Assembly: GCA_003649715.1 (NCBI GenBank)
Contig: QMSS01000082.1
Span: 1-6,257 of the forward strand
DNA length: 6,257 nt
Source of the DNA: Thermoplasmata archaeon
Lineage (GTDB): Archaea; Thermoplasmatota; E2; DHVEG-1
Reading direction: 5' to 3'
Position numbers and translations under genes: made by a program. Positions within the stretch are counted from its first letter, which is position 1; each line of letters begins with the position of its first letter. The notes below the pieces were generated by a model. That model did not search any database. It was not told where the DNA came from and worked only from the letters and a program-made list of their open reading frames with translations. This document shows, piece by piece, positions 1 to 4,636 of the stretch.

Positions 1-321
1 CCTTTTATCTACATCAATAGACACAACTAGTATTTCATCTCCCTTTTCTTCCAAAACAGCTTCTAGTTCTTTCATTTGGTGTGTGCAATAATGGCACCAT
101 GCAGCCATAAAGTCAAGGACTATTATCTTTCCAAAATGATCCGATAAGGTGAATCTTCCTCCATCGATTGTGGTTAAAGTAAAATTGGGTGCATTACCCT
201 GTTGTTTTTCAGAAGAATCTGTACAGCCAGATAGGATGGAGATCAGTAGTATTGTAGATAGGAAGAATCCTGGAATTATTTTTTTGGTTTTGATGACTAT
301 TTTATTTTTTGGATATAACAT
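1..321 (-). CDS. TlpA/ResA-like thioredoxin-fold lipoprotein (C-terminus cut off by window edge)
   Basis: This gene likely encodes a membrane-anchored thiol-disulfide oxidoreductase acting on the outer face of the cytoplasmic membrane. The 107 visible residues begin with a basic N-terminus (KNKIVIKTKK, residues 5-14) and a hydrophobic stretch (about 15-30). A lipobox-like LSGC follows, with Cys33 as the likely lipidated residue, then a Ser/Glu/Gln linker. The AhpC/TSA-Redoxin pattern NAPNFTLTTIDG (43-54) comes next, and the catalytic WCHYC has Cys76 and Cys79 after the strand IIVLDFMAA. The SIDVD strand (101-105) ends at the window edge, so the cis-proline half is missing. I start at ATG 321; an in-frame GTG at 333-331 is the only nearby alternative and no strong Shine-Dalgarno decides. 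It lies 82 nt downstream of the thioredoxin gene on the same strand, so it may share a transcript. The fold and lipobox are secure; the partner protein is unknown. Confidence 0.85.
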   Translation of the reverse strand, partial: MLYPKNKIVIKTKKIIPGFFLSTILLISILSGCTDSSEKQQGNAPNFTLTTIDGGRFTLSDHFGKIIVLDFMAAWCHYCTHQMKELEAVLEEKGDEILVVSIDVDKR

Positions 322-328
322 GTTATAT
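313..328. promoter_or_regulatory. 16-bp perfect palindrome over the lipoprotein start codon
   Basis: The sequence ATATAACATGTTATAT is identical on both strands, and its central ATG is the start codon of the lipoprotein gene. The flanking bases (G on both sides) do not pair. A dyad here could be a repressor operator or simply AT-rich coincidence. The divergent HTH regulator about 600 bp away is a candidate binder, but that is inference. Confidence 0.35.
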
Positions 329-403
329 GCCACTAAGTGGAATTGGTAGAAAGGATAAATATTTTTTAAACACGAGTTTTAAGGTAAGAATTATTTTTCT
401 TTT

Positions 404-820
404 TTATTGATAGTTCATAAGTCGTTGTTTTAGTATTTCCTTAGGCATTGCACCAATAAGTCTATCTACCAGGTTTCCATTTTTAAAAATCAGTAAAGTG
501 GGTATACTCATTATTTGATATTTCATTGATGTCATTTGGTTTTCATCGACATTCAGTTTAGCAAAAGCAATTTTTCCTTGCATCTCCTTGGCTAGTTCTT
601 CGATTACTGGTGCAATCATGTTGCATGGCATACACCATGGCGCCCAGCAATCAACTACTAGGGTGTCATATTTTTTTATTGCATCGTCTATATTTGCATC
701 TGTTACATGTATAGGTGTGTTAGGCCAATCTTTATTCATATCTTTTCCTCCCTTGGAGAAATGTTTCATCAGTTCTTCTAGTTTTCTCCTCCTTATTTTT
801 TCGAGTTCTTGCTCATCCAT
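404..820 (-). CDS. trxA: Thioredoxin with archaeal N-terminal charged extension
   Basis: This is a cytoplasmic thioredoxin that reduces protein disulfides. In the 138-residue product, residues 1-27 are a charged segment (MDEQELEKIRRRKLEELMKH...) of the kind seen ahead of the thioredoxin fold in several archaeal thioredoxins. The fold runs from about residue 36 to 138: strand TLVVDCWAPWC, active site Cys63-Met-Pro-Cys66, the NVDEN loop (90-94), and the cis-proline motif SIPTLLIFKNG with Pro107. The active site is CMPC rather than the usual CGPC, and there is an extra buried-looking Cys58. The start at 820 is supported by a TATA box 32-40 nt upstream, which predicts a leader of about 10 nt. A second in-frame ATG at 739 (Met28) has a much better ribosome binding site and would give a standard-length 111-residue thioredoxin. 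The divergent HTH regulator starts 108 bp away. Identity is sure; the redox partner is not visible. Confidence 0.93.
   Translation of the reverse strand: MDEQELEKIRRRKLEELMKHFSKGGKDMNKDWPNTPIHVTDANIDDAIKKYDTLVVDCWAPWCMPCNMIAPVIEELAKEMQGKIAFAKLNVDENQMTSMKYQIMSIPTLLIFKNGNLVDRLIGAMPKEILKQRLMNYQ
737..751 (-). promoter_or_regulatory. Internal ribosome binding site and alternative ATG in the thioredoxin gene
   Basis: On the minus strand GGGAGG lies seven bases before an in-frame ATG (739-737, codon 28). This is close to the ideal archaeal Shine-Dalgarno, whereas the upstream ATG at 820 has only a weak AGAAG. Either the N-terminal helix is an annotation artefact or two isoforms are made from one message. 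The same bases encode Lys-Gly-Gly-Lys in the long form, so chance is possible. Confidence 0.45.
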
Positions 821-851
821 TTTTCTTCTGATTTAGGTGTATTATTGTAGT

Positions 852-860
852 CCTATATAA
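852..860 (-). promoter_or_regulatory. TATA box of the thioredoxin gene
   Basis: Read on the minus strand this is GTTATATAG preceded by ACACAAAC, which would be the BRE position. An archaeal start site about 26 nt downstream would fall near 829-831 and leave a leader of about 10 nt before ATG 820. Confidence 0.55.
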
Positions 861-861
861 C

Positions 862-886
862 GTTTGTGTAAAAAAAATGCACAACC
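862..886. repeat. Imperfect inverted repeat linking the two divergent promoters
   Basis: GTTTGTG (862-868) and CACAACC (880-886) are inverted copies with one mismatch, separated by 11 bases that are mostly A. Each arm directly abuts one of the two TATA boxes, thioredoxin at 852-860 and regulator at 887-894, so each occupies a BRE position. It may be two mirrored promoters or a shared operator. Confidence 0.4.
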
Positions 887-894
887 ATTATAAG
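887..894 (+). promoter_or_regulatory. TATA box of the HTH regulator gene
   Basis: ATTATAAG preceded by CACAACC has the form of an archaeal BRE/TATA. The predicted start site is near 915-917, which leaves a leader of roughly 13 nt before ATG 929, with only a weak GGA as ribosome binding site. Confidence 0.5.
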
Positions 895-901
895 TAACTA
901 A

Positions 902-913
902 ATAGATATCTAT
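902..913. promoter_or_regulatory. 12-bp palindrome just upstream of the regulator's predicted start site
   Basis: ATAGATATCTAT is a perfect dyad lying between the regulator's TATA box and its start codon, just upstream of the predicted transcription start. An archaeal repressor bound here would block RNA polymerase recruitment, so autoregulation by the adjacent HTH protein is a natural guess. Nothing in the sequence proves binding. Confidence 0.35.
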
Positions 914-928
914 CATCAAACTGGAAAT

Positions 929-1300
929 ATGAAGATTTTAGAATCCTACAAAAACATGGACTGTCAAGATATTCTAGAATGTGTGTTTCATCTGAATAGA
1001 CTGGATTTAGAGGTGTACAGAAAATTAAACGAGATAAAGAAAGCAAGAGTTGGGACATTAGCAAAAACATTGGGTAAAGAGAGAAGTACAGTTTATCGCT
1101 CTCTACAAAGATTAGTAGCCTGTGGATTGTGCAGTAAAAAAACCATGACAATAAAAACTGGTGGATATTACCATGTCTATTTCTGTAGTGATTTAAAAAA
1201 AGTAAAAAATAGGATAGAAGACTGTATAGACGAGTGGTATAGGTATATGAAACAGAATATTAGAGATTTTGAGAAAAAAATAAAGGCTTTGAAAAAATAA
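929..1300 (+). CDS. Cysteine-rich HTH transcriptional regulator, TrmB/MarR-like winged helix
   Basis: This is a predicted DNA-binding regulator of 123 residues. The winged-helix core covers about residues 24-90. LDLEVYRKLNEI is helix 1, and VGTLAKTLGKERSTVYRSLQRLV (41-63) is the helix-turn-helix, with the recognition helix STVYRSLQRL typical of TrmB-family proteins. GLCSKK and the GGYYHVYF strand (78-85) form the wing. A charged C-terminal helix (about 88-123) probably dimerises. There is no room for the sugar-binding domain of full TrmB, so this is the short type. It has six cysteines (12, 18, 65, 68, 86, 99), including a C-x2-C pair at 65/68 right after the recognition helix. That suits thiol or metal sensing in a redox cluster, but this is inference. 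The gene is divergent from thioredoxin and convergent with the glutaredoxin-like gene, 31 bp apart. The start could also be Met10; the TATA spacing favours 929. Confidence 0.8.
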   Translation: MKILESYKNMDCQDILECVFHLNRLDLEVYRKLNEIKKARVGTLAKTLGKERSTVYRSLQRLVACGLCSKKTMTIKTGGYYHVYFCSDLKKVKNRIEDCIDEWYRYMKQNIRDFEKKIKALKK

Positions 1301-1327
1301 AGGGATGAATGAGAGAATAGAACCACA

Positions 1328-1333
1328 TTTTTT
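1328..1333 (+). terminator. Oligo-T terminator after the regulator gene
   Basis: A run of six T lies 28 nt past the regulator stop codon. Archaeal RNA polymerase can terminate at such runs without a hairpin. It overlaps the last codon of the convergent glutaredoxin-like gene. Confidence 0.35.
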
Positions 1334-1589
1334 ATTCTTGCAGCCATTTTTTGATCCTTAGATATCCAATGATCTTTTCTCCATCAACCCATAAAATGGG
1401 TGCTGTTCTTTGTAGATCCTCTAATACGTCATGGGTTTTTGCGAGATCAAAATCCTCGTCACTCCACCGATTGATATCATGTGGGAACGTTATTATTTCT
1501 ATATCATTTTTATTTCGATCTGAAAGAAGCTCTTTTGTTTGGATGCATTTTGGACAATTTTCTAATGAAAACAATATTTTTTTAGCCAT
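1332..1589 (-). CDS. Glutaredoxin-like small thioredoxin-fold protein
   Basis: This is a small cytoplasmic thiol-disulfide carrier of 85 residues, the usual size of archaeal glutaredoxin/NrdH-like proteins. It opens with the strand KKILFSLENCPKC, with the active site Cys12-Pro-Lys-Cys15 at the start of helix 1. A helix-rich middle follows (40-60, WSDEDFDLAKTHDVLEDL). The cis-proline motif is TAPILWVDGEKIIGY (62-76, Pro64), followed by a C-terminal helix. It lacks the canonical glutaredoxin TVP and GG(C/S)DD glutathione-contact motifs, so thioredoxin-reductase-type or other reductants are as likely as glutathione. The start is secure: GGGGGAG lies seven bases upstream. It has its own long leader and probably its own promoter near 1667-1674. 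It converges on the HTH regulator and completes a redox gene group with the thioredoxin and the lipoprotein. Confidence 0.8.
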   Translation of the reverse strand: MAKKILFSLENCPKCIQTKELLSDRNKNDIEIITFPHDINRWSDEDFDLAKTHDVLEDLQRTAPILWVDGEKIIGYLRIKKWLQE

Positions 1590-1596
1590 GATTTTT

Positions 1597-1603
1597 CTCC
1601 CCC
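1597..1603 (-). promoter_or_regulatory. Strong ribosome binding site of the glutaredoxin-like gene
   Basis: On the minus strand GGGGGAG stands seven bases before ATG 1589. It is among the best Shine-Dalgarno matches in the window and fixes the start. Confidence 0.7.
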
Positions 1604-1860
1604 GCTGGATGCATGGGTTAATTTTCTATTTTCCACCTCTTCCTAAATAATCTAAATATTATGATGAATATATTGACTGGTTTAAGTAGATTTTAGTAGT
1701 TTCACGTTTTTTGACTCATTATTATTTTTAGTTTCGCTAATTCATGGATATGATTCGCATTTAAGACTTATGTCAAAGAAAAATTTTTTATTAGAAACAT
1801 TTGTCGGGTAGAGTTAGATATCGCGGCAGGAGTTTAAAAAAATTGGTATGCCCCCAGTTT
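1604..1860. other. Intergenic stretch without a gene, carrying the glutaredoxin leader and promoter
   Basis: I find no credible coding region here on either strand. On the minus strand AATATATT (1667-1674) is a plausible TATA box for the glutaredoxin-like gene, giving a leader of about 55 nt. On the plus strand a 13-codon ATG ORF (1771-1812) is too short to support. The stretch 1803-1833 is less AT-rich than its surroundings but has no clear stem. GATATCGCGGCA at 1819-1830 resembles GATATCGGCA at 1884-1893 downstream. Confidence 0.5.
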
Positions 1861-1868
1861 TTTATATA
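1861..1868 (+). promoter_or_regulatory. TATA box of the HD-domain gene
   Basis: TTTATATA at the end of a T-rich run is a near-consensus archaeal TATA box. The start site about 25 nt downstream would lie near 1889-1892, giving a leader of about 55-60 nt before ATG 1948. Confidence 0.6.
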
Positions 1869-1894
1869 ACAAAATACATGTTTGATATCGGCAA

Positions 1895-1920
1895 TACCAT
1901 GAACATCAATTTGCATGGTA
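1895..1920 (+). promoter_or_regulatory. Inverted repeat in the HD gene leader
   Basis: TACCATG (1895-1901) and CATGGTA (1914-1920) can form a 7-bp stem with a 12-base loop at the very start of the predicted mRNA leader. The right-arm sequence ATGGTA(AT) occurs again at 1948-1955, where it contains the start codon, so the left arm could pair with either copy. Confidence 0.4.
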
Positions 1921-1947
1921 ATATGTAAAAGGGGTTTCTGATTTAAG

Positions 1948-3207
1948 ATGGTAATGGATTCATATAAGGTTGTACGTGATTCAATTCATGGAGATATTTA
2001 TTTCAGAGATCTGTTTGTCCATCTGCTGGATACTCCTGAAGTTCAGAGACTGTATAACATTAAACAGCTTGGTTTTGCCCATCTGGTTTTTCCTGGTGCA
2101 CATCATACACGGTTAGAACATTCTATCGGAGTATACAAAATAGCTTATCAGATATCGGAGACATTGGGGTTAGACGAAGAGGAAAAAATAGTTGTTTCAT
2201 GTGCTGCATTACTGCATGATATTGGTCATGGACCATTTTCTCATACCTTGGAGTCTATTCTTCTAGAAAAGTTTGGCGTAGATCATATTGATTTGACAGA
2301 AAAACTTATATTGGGGGAATACGAGGTTTTTGAACCGGGTGAAAAATCAGCTGTTGATTCTAGGATAGTTAGTGATGTGCTTACTGAAAGCGGTGTAGAT
2401 AAGAAGGAGATAGTCAGGATCATCAGAGGAAAAACGTATAAAAAACCTTATCTGAGTCAAATTTTAAATAGCACAGTTGATGCTGATCAGTTGGATTATC
2501 TTACCAGAGACGCATATTATACTGGTGTCGCATATGGTATGATAGATGTCGAACGTCTGCTAAATACTTTAACTATCTATAACGATAATCTGGCTGTTAA
2601 GCGGAAGGGAGTTGGGGTTATAGAAAATATTCTGATGGCAAGAGGGTTGATGTACTCCTCTGTTTATTTCCATAAGACTGTTAGGATTGCAGAGTTGATG
2701 CTGTCTAAAGCAATTGAGGAGATACCTGAGATAGAACCGTTTGAGTTTTTTAGAATGACAGATGCAGAGATTATTAGTAGCCTTAAAAATTTTGGGTCAT
2801 TTCAACACAAAATTGTTACCCGCCTTAAATATCGTAGATTATTCAAACAGGCGTATTCCTTGTCTGCGTTAGATATGAGGGATAAAGACATTACTTTGGC
2901 GAAGGATTTAGAGAATATAGATTTTAAAAGAGAGAAAGAAAGAGAGTTAGAGGATATTCTTCACATACCTAGAGGACATGTGATAATAGATGTACCATAT
3001 CCAGAACTACAGAGAGCAGAGCCACGTATAAGGAAGACAGATATACATGTTGTGGATGATGAGGATCTTAAGACATTAGATGATTTCACTCCTATAGCAG
3101 GTGCTATTAGGTCAAGGGTTACACCAGATTGGGTTATTATGATTGTAACTGATGAAAAATATAGAAATGTTGTGTCTAAAAAAGCTGAGAAGATACTATT
3201 TAACTAA
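1948..3207 (+). CDS. HD-domain phosphohydrolase, SAMHD1/dNTPase-like (COG1078 type)
   Basis: This is a predicted metal-dependent phosphohydrolase of 419 residues, full length for the COG1078 family, whose characterised relatives hydrolyse deoxynucleoside triphosphates. The N-terminus KVVRDSIHGDIYF is the family opening. The HD site is complete: HHTRLEHSIGV gives His58, ALLHDIGHGPFSHTLE gives His90-Asp91 with His94/His99, and STVDADQLDYLTRD (175-188) gives the fourth ligand, most likely Asp180 by comparison with SAMHD1. The C-terminal half (about 200-419) is helical then mixed, with no recognisable extra domain. The start is ATG 1948 or ATG 1954; an in-frame stop lies at 1939-1941. GGGG at 1931-1934 is 13 nt away, rather far for a Shine-Dalgarno. 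It is probably monocistronic behind its own TATA box and faces the pfkB-like kinase tail to tail. A role in dNTP pool control or defence cannot be read from the neighbours. Codons favour final T or G, unlike metK. Confidence 0.9.
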   Translation: MVMDSYKVVRDSIHGDIYFRDLFVHLLDTPEVQRLYNIKQLGFAHLVFPGAHHTRLEHSIGVYKIAYQISETLGLDEEEKIVVSCAALLHDIGHGPFSHTLESILLEKFGVDHIDLTEKLILGEYEVFEPGEKSAVDSRIVSDVLTESGVDKKEIVRIIRGKTYKKPYLSQILNSTVDADQLDYLTRDAYYTGVAYGMIDVERLLNTLTIYNDNLAVKRKGVGVIENILMARGLMYSSVYFHKTVRIAELMLSKAIEEIPEIEPFEFFRMTDAEIISSLKNFGSFQHKIVTRLKYRRLFKQAYSLSALDMRDKDITLAKDLENIDFKREKERELEDILHIPRGHVIIDVPYPELQRAEPRIRKTDIHVVDDEDLKTLDDFTPIAGAIRSRVTPDWVIMIVTDEKYRNVVSKKAEKILFN

Positions 3208-3210
3208 AAA

Positions 3211-3255
3211 AACTGATGGGATGATTTTTGTTTCCATCTTCTTTGTCTGTCAGTT
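3211..3255 (+). terminator. Stem and T-run after the HD gene
   Basis: GATGGGA (3215-3221) can pair with TTCCATC (3232-3238) around a loop holding five T (3225-3229). An outer pair AACTGA/TCAGTT (3211-3216, 3250-3255) could enclose it. On the minus strand the outer pair is followed by seven T, so it could also stop leftward transcription. The T-run is the part most likely to matter in archaea. Confidence 0.4.
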
Positions 3256-3268
3256 AAAATAAAGTGTA

Positions 3269-3331
3269 GAATGGGGGGAGATTGAAGGTGGTGAGGAGAG
3301 ATTCAAAAAGAGTTTTTCATCTCCCCCATTC
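3269..3331. repeat. Three GGAGAT-type repeats forming a long GC-rich inverted repeat
   Basis: GAATGGGGGGAGATTGAA (3269-3286) is inverted in TTCATCTCCCCCATTC (3316-3331), with one bulged G and one bulged T, giving a stem of about 16 bp in an AT-rich region. A third, direct copy GAGGAGAGATTCAAAAAG (3293-3310) sits in the loop and matches the first copy at 12 of 18 positions. The element lies between convergent genes. I see no ORF worth calling. It may be an RNA hairpin in the HD 3' region, or a protein-binding array. Confidence 0.55.
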
Positions 3332-3432
3332 CGATAATATATAAGAGAAGCAAGTATATAAGTTTTATTATACAAATATTTTACTTCAATAAAAAACATG
3401 TTTTTCTATTTTTATAACGTATATTATAAATT
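3332..3432. other. Very AT-rich spacer next to the repeat element
   Basis: About 100 bp consist almost wholly of A and T. They include GATAATATATAAG (3333-3345), TATATAAG (3355-3362), and TATTATAAAT shortly before the kinase stop. TATA-like strings occur on both strands, but no gene starts within reach. It may be a terminator region or easily melted DNA. Confidence 0.4.
3391..3405 (-). terminator. A/T palindrome, likely terminator of the pfkB-like gene
   Basis: AAAAACATGTTTTT (3392-3405) is a perfect 14-bp palindrome with a sixth A at 3391. It gives six T on the minus strand 28 nt after the kinase stop and five T on the plus strand, so it could terminate both convergent genes. Confidence 0.45.
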
Positions 3433-4509
3433 CTACAATTTTTTCTTCATTTTCTTCAAAAAATCTATGACCTCCTCTAAGCTAGGAGGTATCGGATCAA
3501 CTGAAGAAATATAACAACCTGCTAAAACATTTGAAAAAAACAATCTCTCATTATCATCAAAACCCAATAATTCCCCAAATATATCCCCTGCATTCCACAC
3601 ATCACCAGCACCTGTTGATCTATACACCTTCAACAATCTAAGAGCTGGAACCACAACAACATCTTTACCCACAGCAGTACATGACAAACACCGTGTATGA
3701 AGATCAACACGTGGATAGATTTTTTTCTTCAGAGAAACTACAGCATCTATAACCTTTTTTTCATCCTCCGCATCCAGATCATGATAATCACTATAATAGC
3801 AAAGCTCATTCTCATTTAACCCAAAAATATCTAGAACGTTTTTCTCCAAAACATTTTTGATGAGCATCGAAATCTCCTCTTCTTTACGTGAAGATGGATC
3901 ACCTGAATCAAAAAACGTTTTTACGCCATGTCTCTTAGCAAAACCAAAAACATCCTCTGCAAGCATCGTACCATGTTTATTGAGATTCCAACACAACACA
4001 CATACCATATCTGAACCAGAAATTGTCTCAAGATCCCTTTCATCCAACATATCAAATGTAAAATCTGAAACAGAACCCACATCCCCAATCATAGCATTAA
4101 CATGTTCTCCACCAAACTCCATCACAGTCGTCATAGCCAATTTACCATCAGTCTTAACACCAGACAGATCAACACCAAATCTCTCCAAAAAATATCGCAT
4201 CAGATGTAAACCAAGTTTATCTGTTCTACAAATTAAATGTGTTCTAACCCCAAGCCTTGTAAGAGCCAAAGCTGAATTAGCAGCGTTACCACCCTGATGA
4301 ATCCTCTGTTCAACACCAGGTAAATTCCCACCGCCACTCAAATACAAATTTTTTATTTCACTAAAAACCTTTTCAATATCACCAAAAAATAGGAAATGGT
4401 CAACAAAAAAATCAGGAAGCAAAACAACATGAAAATCAGATAGGCAACCTCGATCTATCTGATTCAACCTCTCAAACAACCTTTCTATCAAAAATTCATT
4501 TACTACCAA
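3433..4509 (-). CDS. PfkB-family (ribokinase-like) carbohydrate or nucleoside kinase
   Basis: This is a predicted ATP-dependent cytoplasmic kinase of 358 residues that phosphorylates a sugar, nucleoside or similar hydroxyl substrate. Visible family features, counted from the TTG at 4509, are DFHVVLLPDFFVDH (25-38) as the first core strand and QGGNAANSALALTRLG (72-87), the first PfkB signature. DLSGVKTDGKLAMTTVMEFGG is the lid/substrate region, GLNENE (231-236) the NxxE metal/phosphate motif, and STGAGDVWNAG the second signature, with Asp303 as catalytic base. The C-terminus is the usual helical tail. The substrate cannot be told. The start was chosen because GGAGG (4522-4518) is eight bases before TTG 4509. 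A TTG at 4524 would give five more residues but overlaps that GGAGG, and there is no in-frame ATG between the stop at 4545-4543 and the conserved region. It ends 225 bp from the convergent HD gene. The sense strand is strongly G over C. Confidence 0.88.
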   Translation of the reverse strand: MVVNEFLIERLFERLNQIDRGCLSDFHVVLLPDFFVDHFLFFGDIEKVFSEIKNLYLSGGGNLPGVEQRIHQGGNAANSALALTRLGVRTHLICRTDKLGLHLMRYFLERFGVDLSGVKTDGKLAMTTVMEFGGEHVNAMIGDVGSVSDFTFDMLDERDLETISGSDMVCVLCWNLNKHGTMLAEDVFGFAKRHGVKTFFDSGDPSSRKEEEISMLIKNVLEKNVLDIFGLNENELCYYSDYHDLDAEDEKKVIDAVVSLKKKIYPRVDLHTRCLSCTAVGKDVVVVPALRLLKVYRSTGAGDVWNAGDIFGELLGFDDNERLFFSNVLAGCYISSVDPIPPSLEEVIDFLKKMKKKL

Positions 4510-4517
4510 CCCATATG

Positions 4518-4522
4518 CCTCC
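4518..4522 (-). promoter_or_regulatory. Ribosome binding site that decides the kinase start
   Basis: GGAGG on the minus strand is followed by CATATGGG and then in-frame TTG (4509-4507), a spacing of eight. The ATG inside that spacer is out of frame and meets TAG after two codons, so it is not the start. Confidence 0.6.
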
Positions 4523-4542
4523 AAGGTTTTTATTGTATTTTC

Positions 4543-4599
4543 CTAGCAAATTTGATAACACAATTCTAAACTATGAACTTTTTCTTTTTTTAGCTCCAT
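4543..4599 (-). other. Possible 18-codon leader ORF upstream of the kinase
   Basis: ATG at 4599 opens an 18-codon frame (MELKKEKVHSLELCYQIC) ending in TAG 33 nt before the kinase TTG and in the same frame. A good TATA box at 4629-4636 predicts a start site near 4604-4606, so this ATG would be almost leaderless, a common archaeal mode of translation. It could be a regulatory leader peptide, the remnant of an N-terminal extension, or chance. I do not recognise the peptide. Confidence 0.35.
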
Positions 4600-4628
4600 T
4601 TTACTCAAAAAAGATAGAATAGAACCCA

Positions 4629-4636
4629 TTTTATAG
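4629..4636 (-). promoter_or_regulatory. TATA box of the kinase gene
   Basis: CTATAAAA on the minus strand is a strong archaeal TATA match. The predicted start site is near 4604-4606, giving a leader of about 95 nt to the kinase start, or about 6 nt to the short upstream ORF. Confidence 0.6.

Noticed and set aside
588..836. An 82-residue plus-strand open frame opposite the thioredoxin gene
   Set aside because: It is the antisense shadow of the thioredoxin, rich in Ser and Phe, with no conserved motif.
1661..1740. Possible C/D box RNA, because ATGATGA (a box C match) occurs at 1661-1667
   Set aside because: No CTGA box D follows at the right distance and no guide-like layout is visible.
1771..1812. 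A 13-codon ATG ORF in the spacer before the HD gene
   Set aside because: No ribosome binding site and too short to tell from chance.
1948..3207. Reading the HD gene as part of an anti-phage dNTPase defence system
   Set aside because: The enzyme family includes defence dNTPases, but no toxin, nuclease, sensor or mobile-element partner is present; housekeeping nucleotide control is equally likely.
3288..3344. An 18-codon GTG-GTG ORF with GGGGAG seven bases upstream, inside the repeat element
   Set aside because: The purine-rich 'ribosome binding site' is part of the repeat itself, the frame runs through both repeat arms, and the peptide has no recognisable feature.
3206..3345. A minus-strand small RNA from the TATA-like string at 3337-3344 to the T-run at 3206-3213
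   Set aside because: The predicted start near 3314 would leave out one arm of the long stem, the TATA string reads equally well on the plus strand, and no known RNA family is recognisable.
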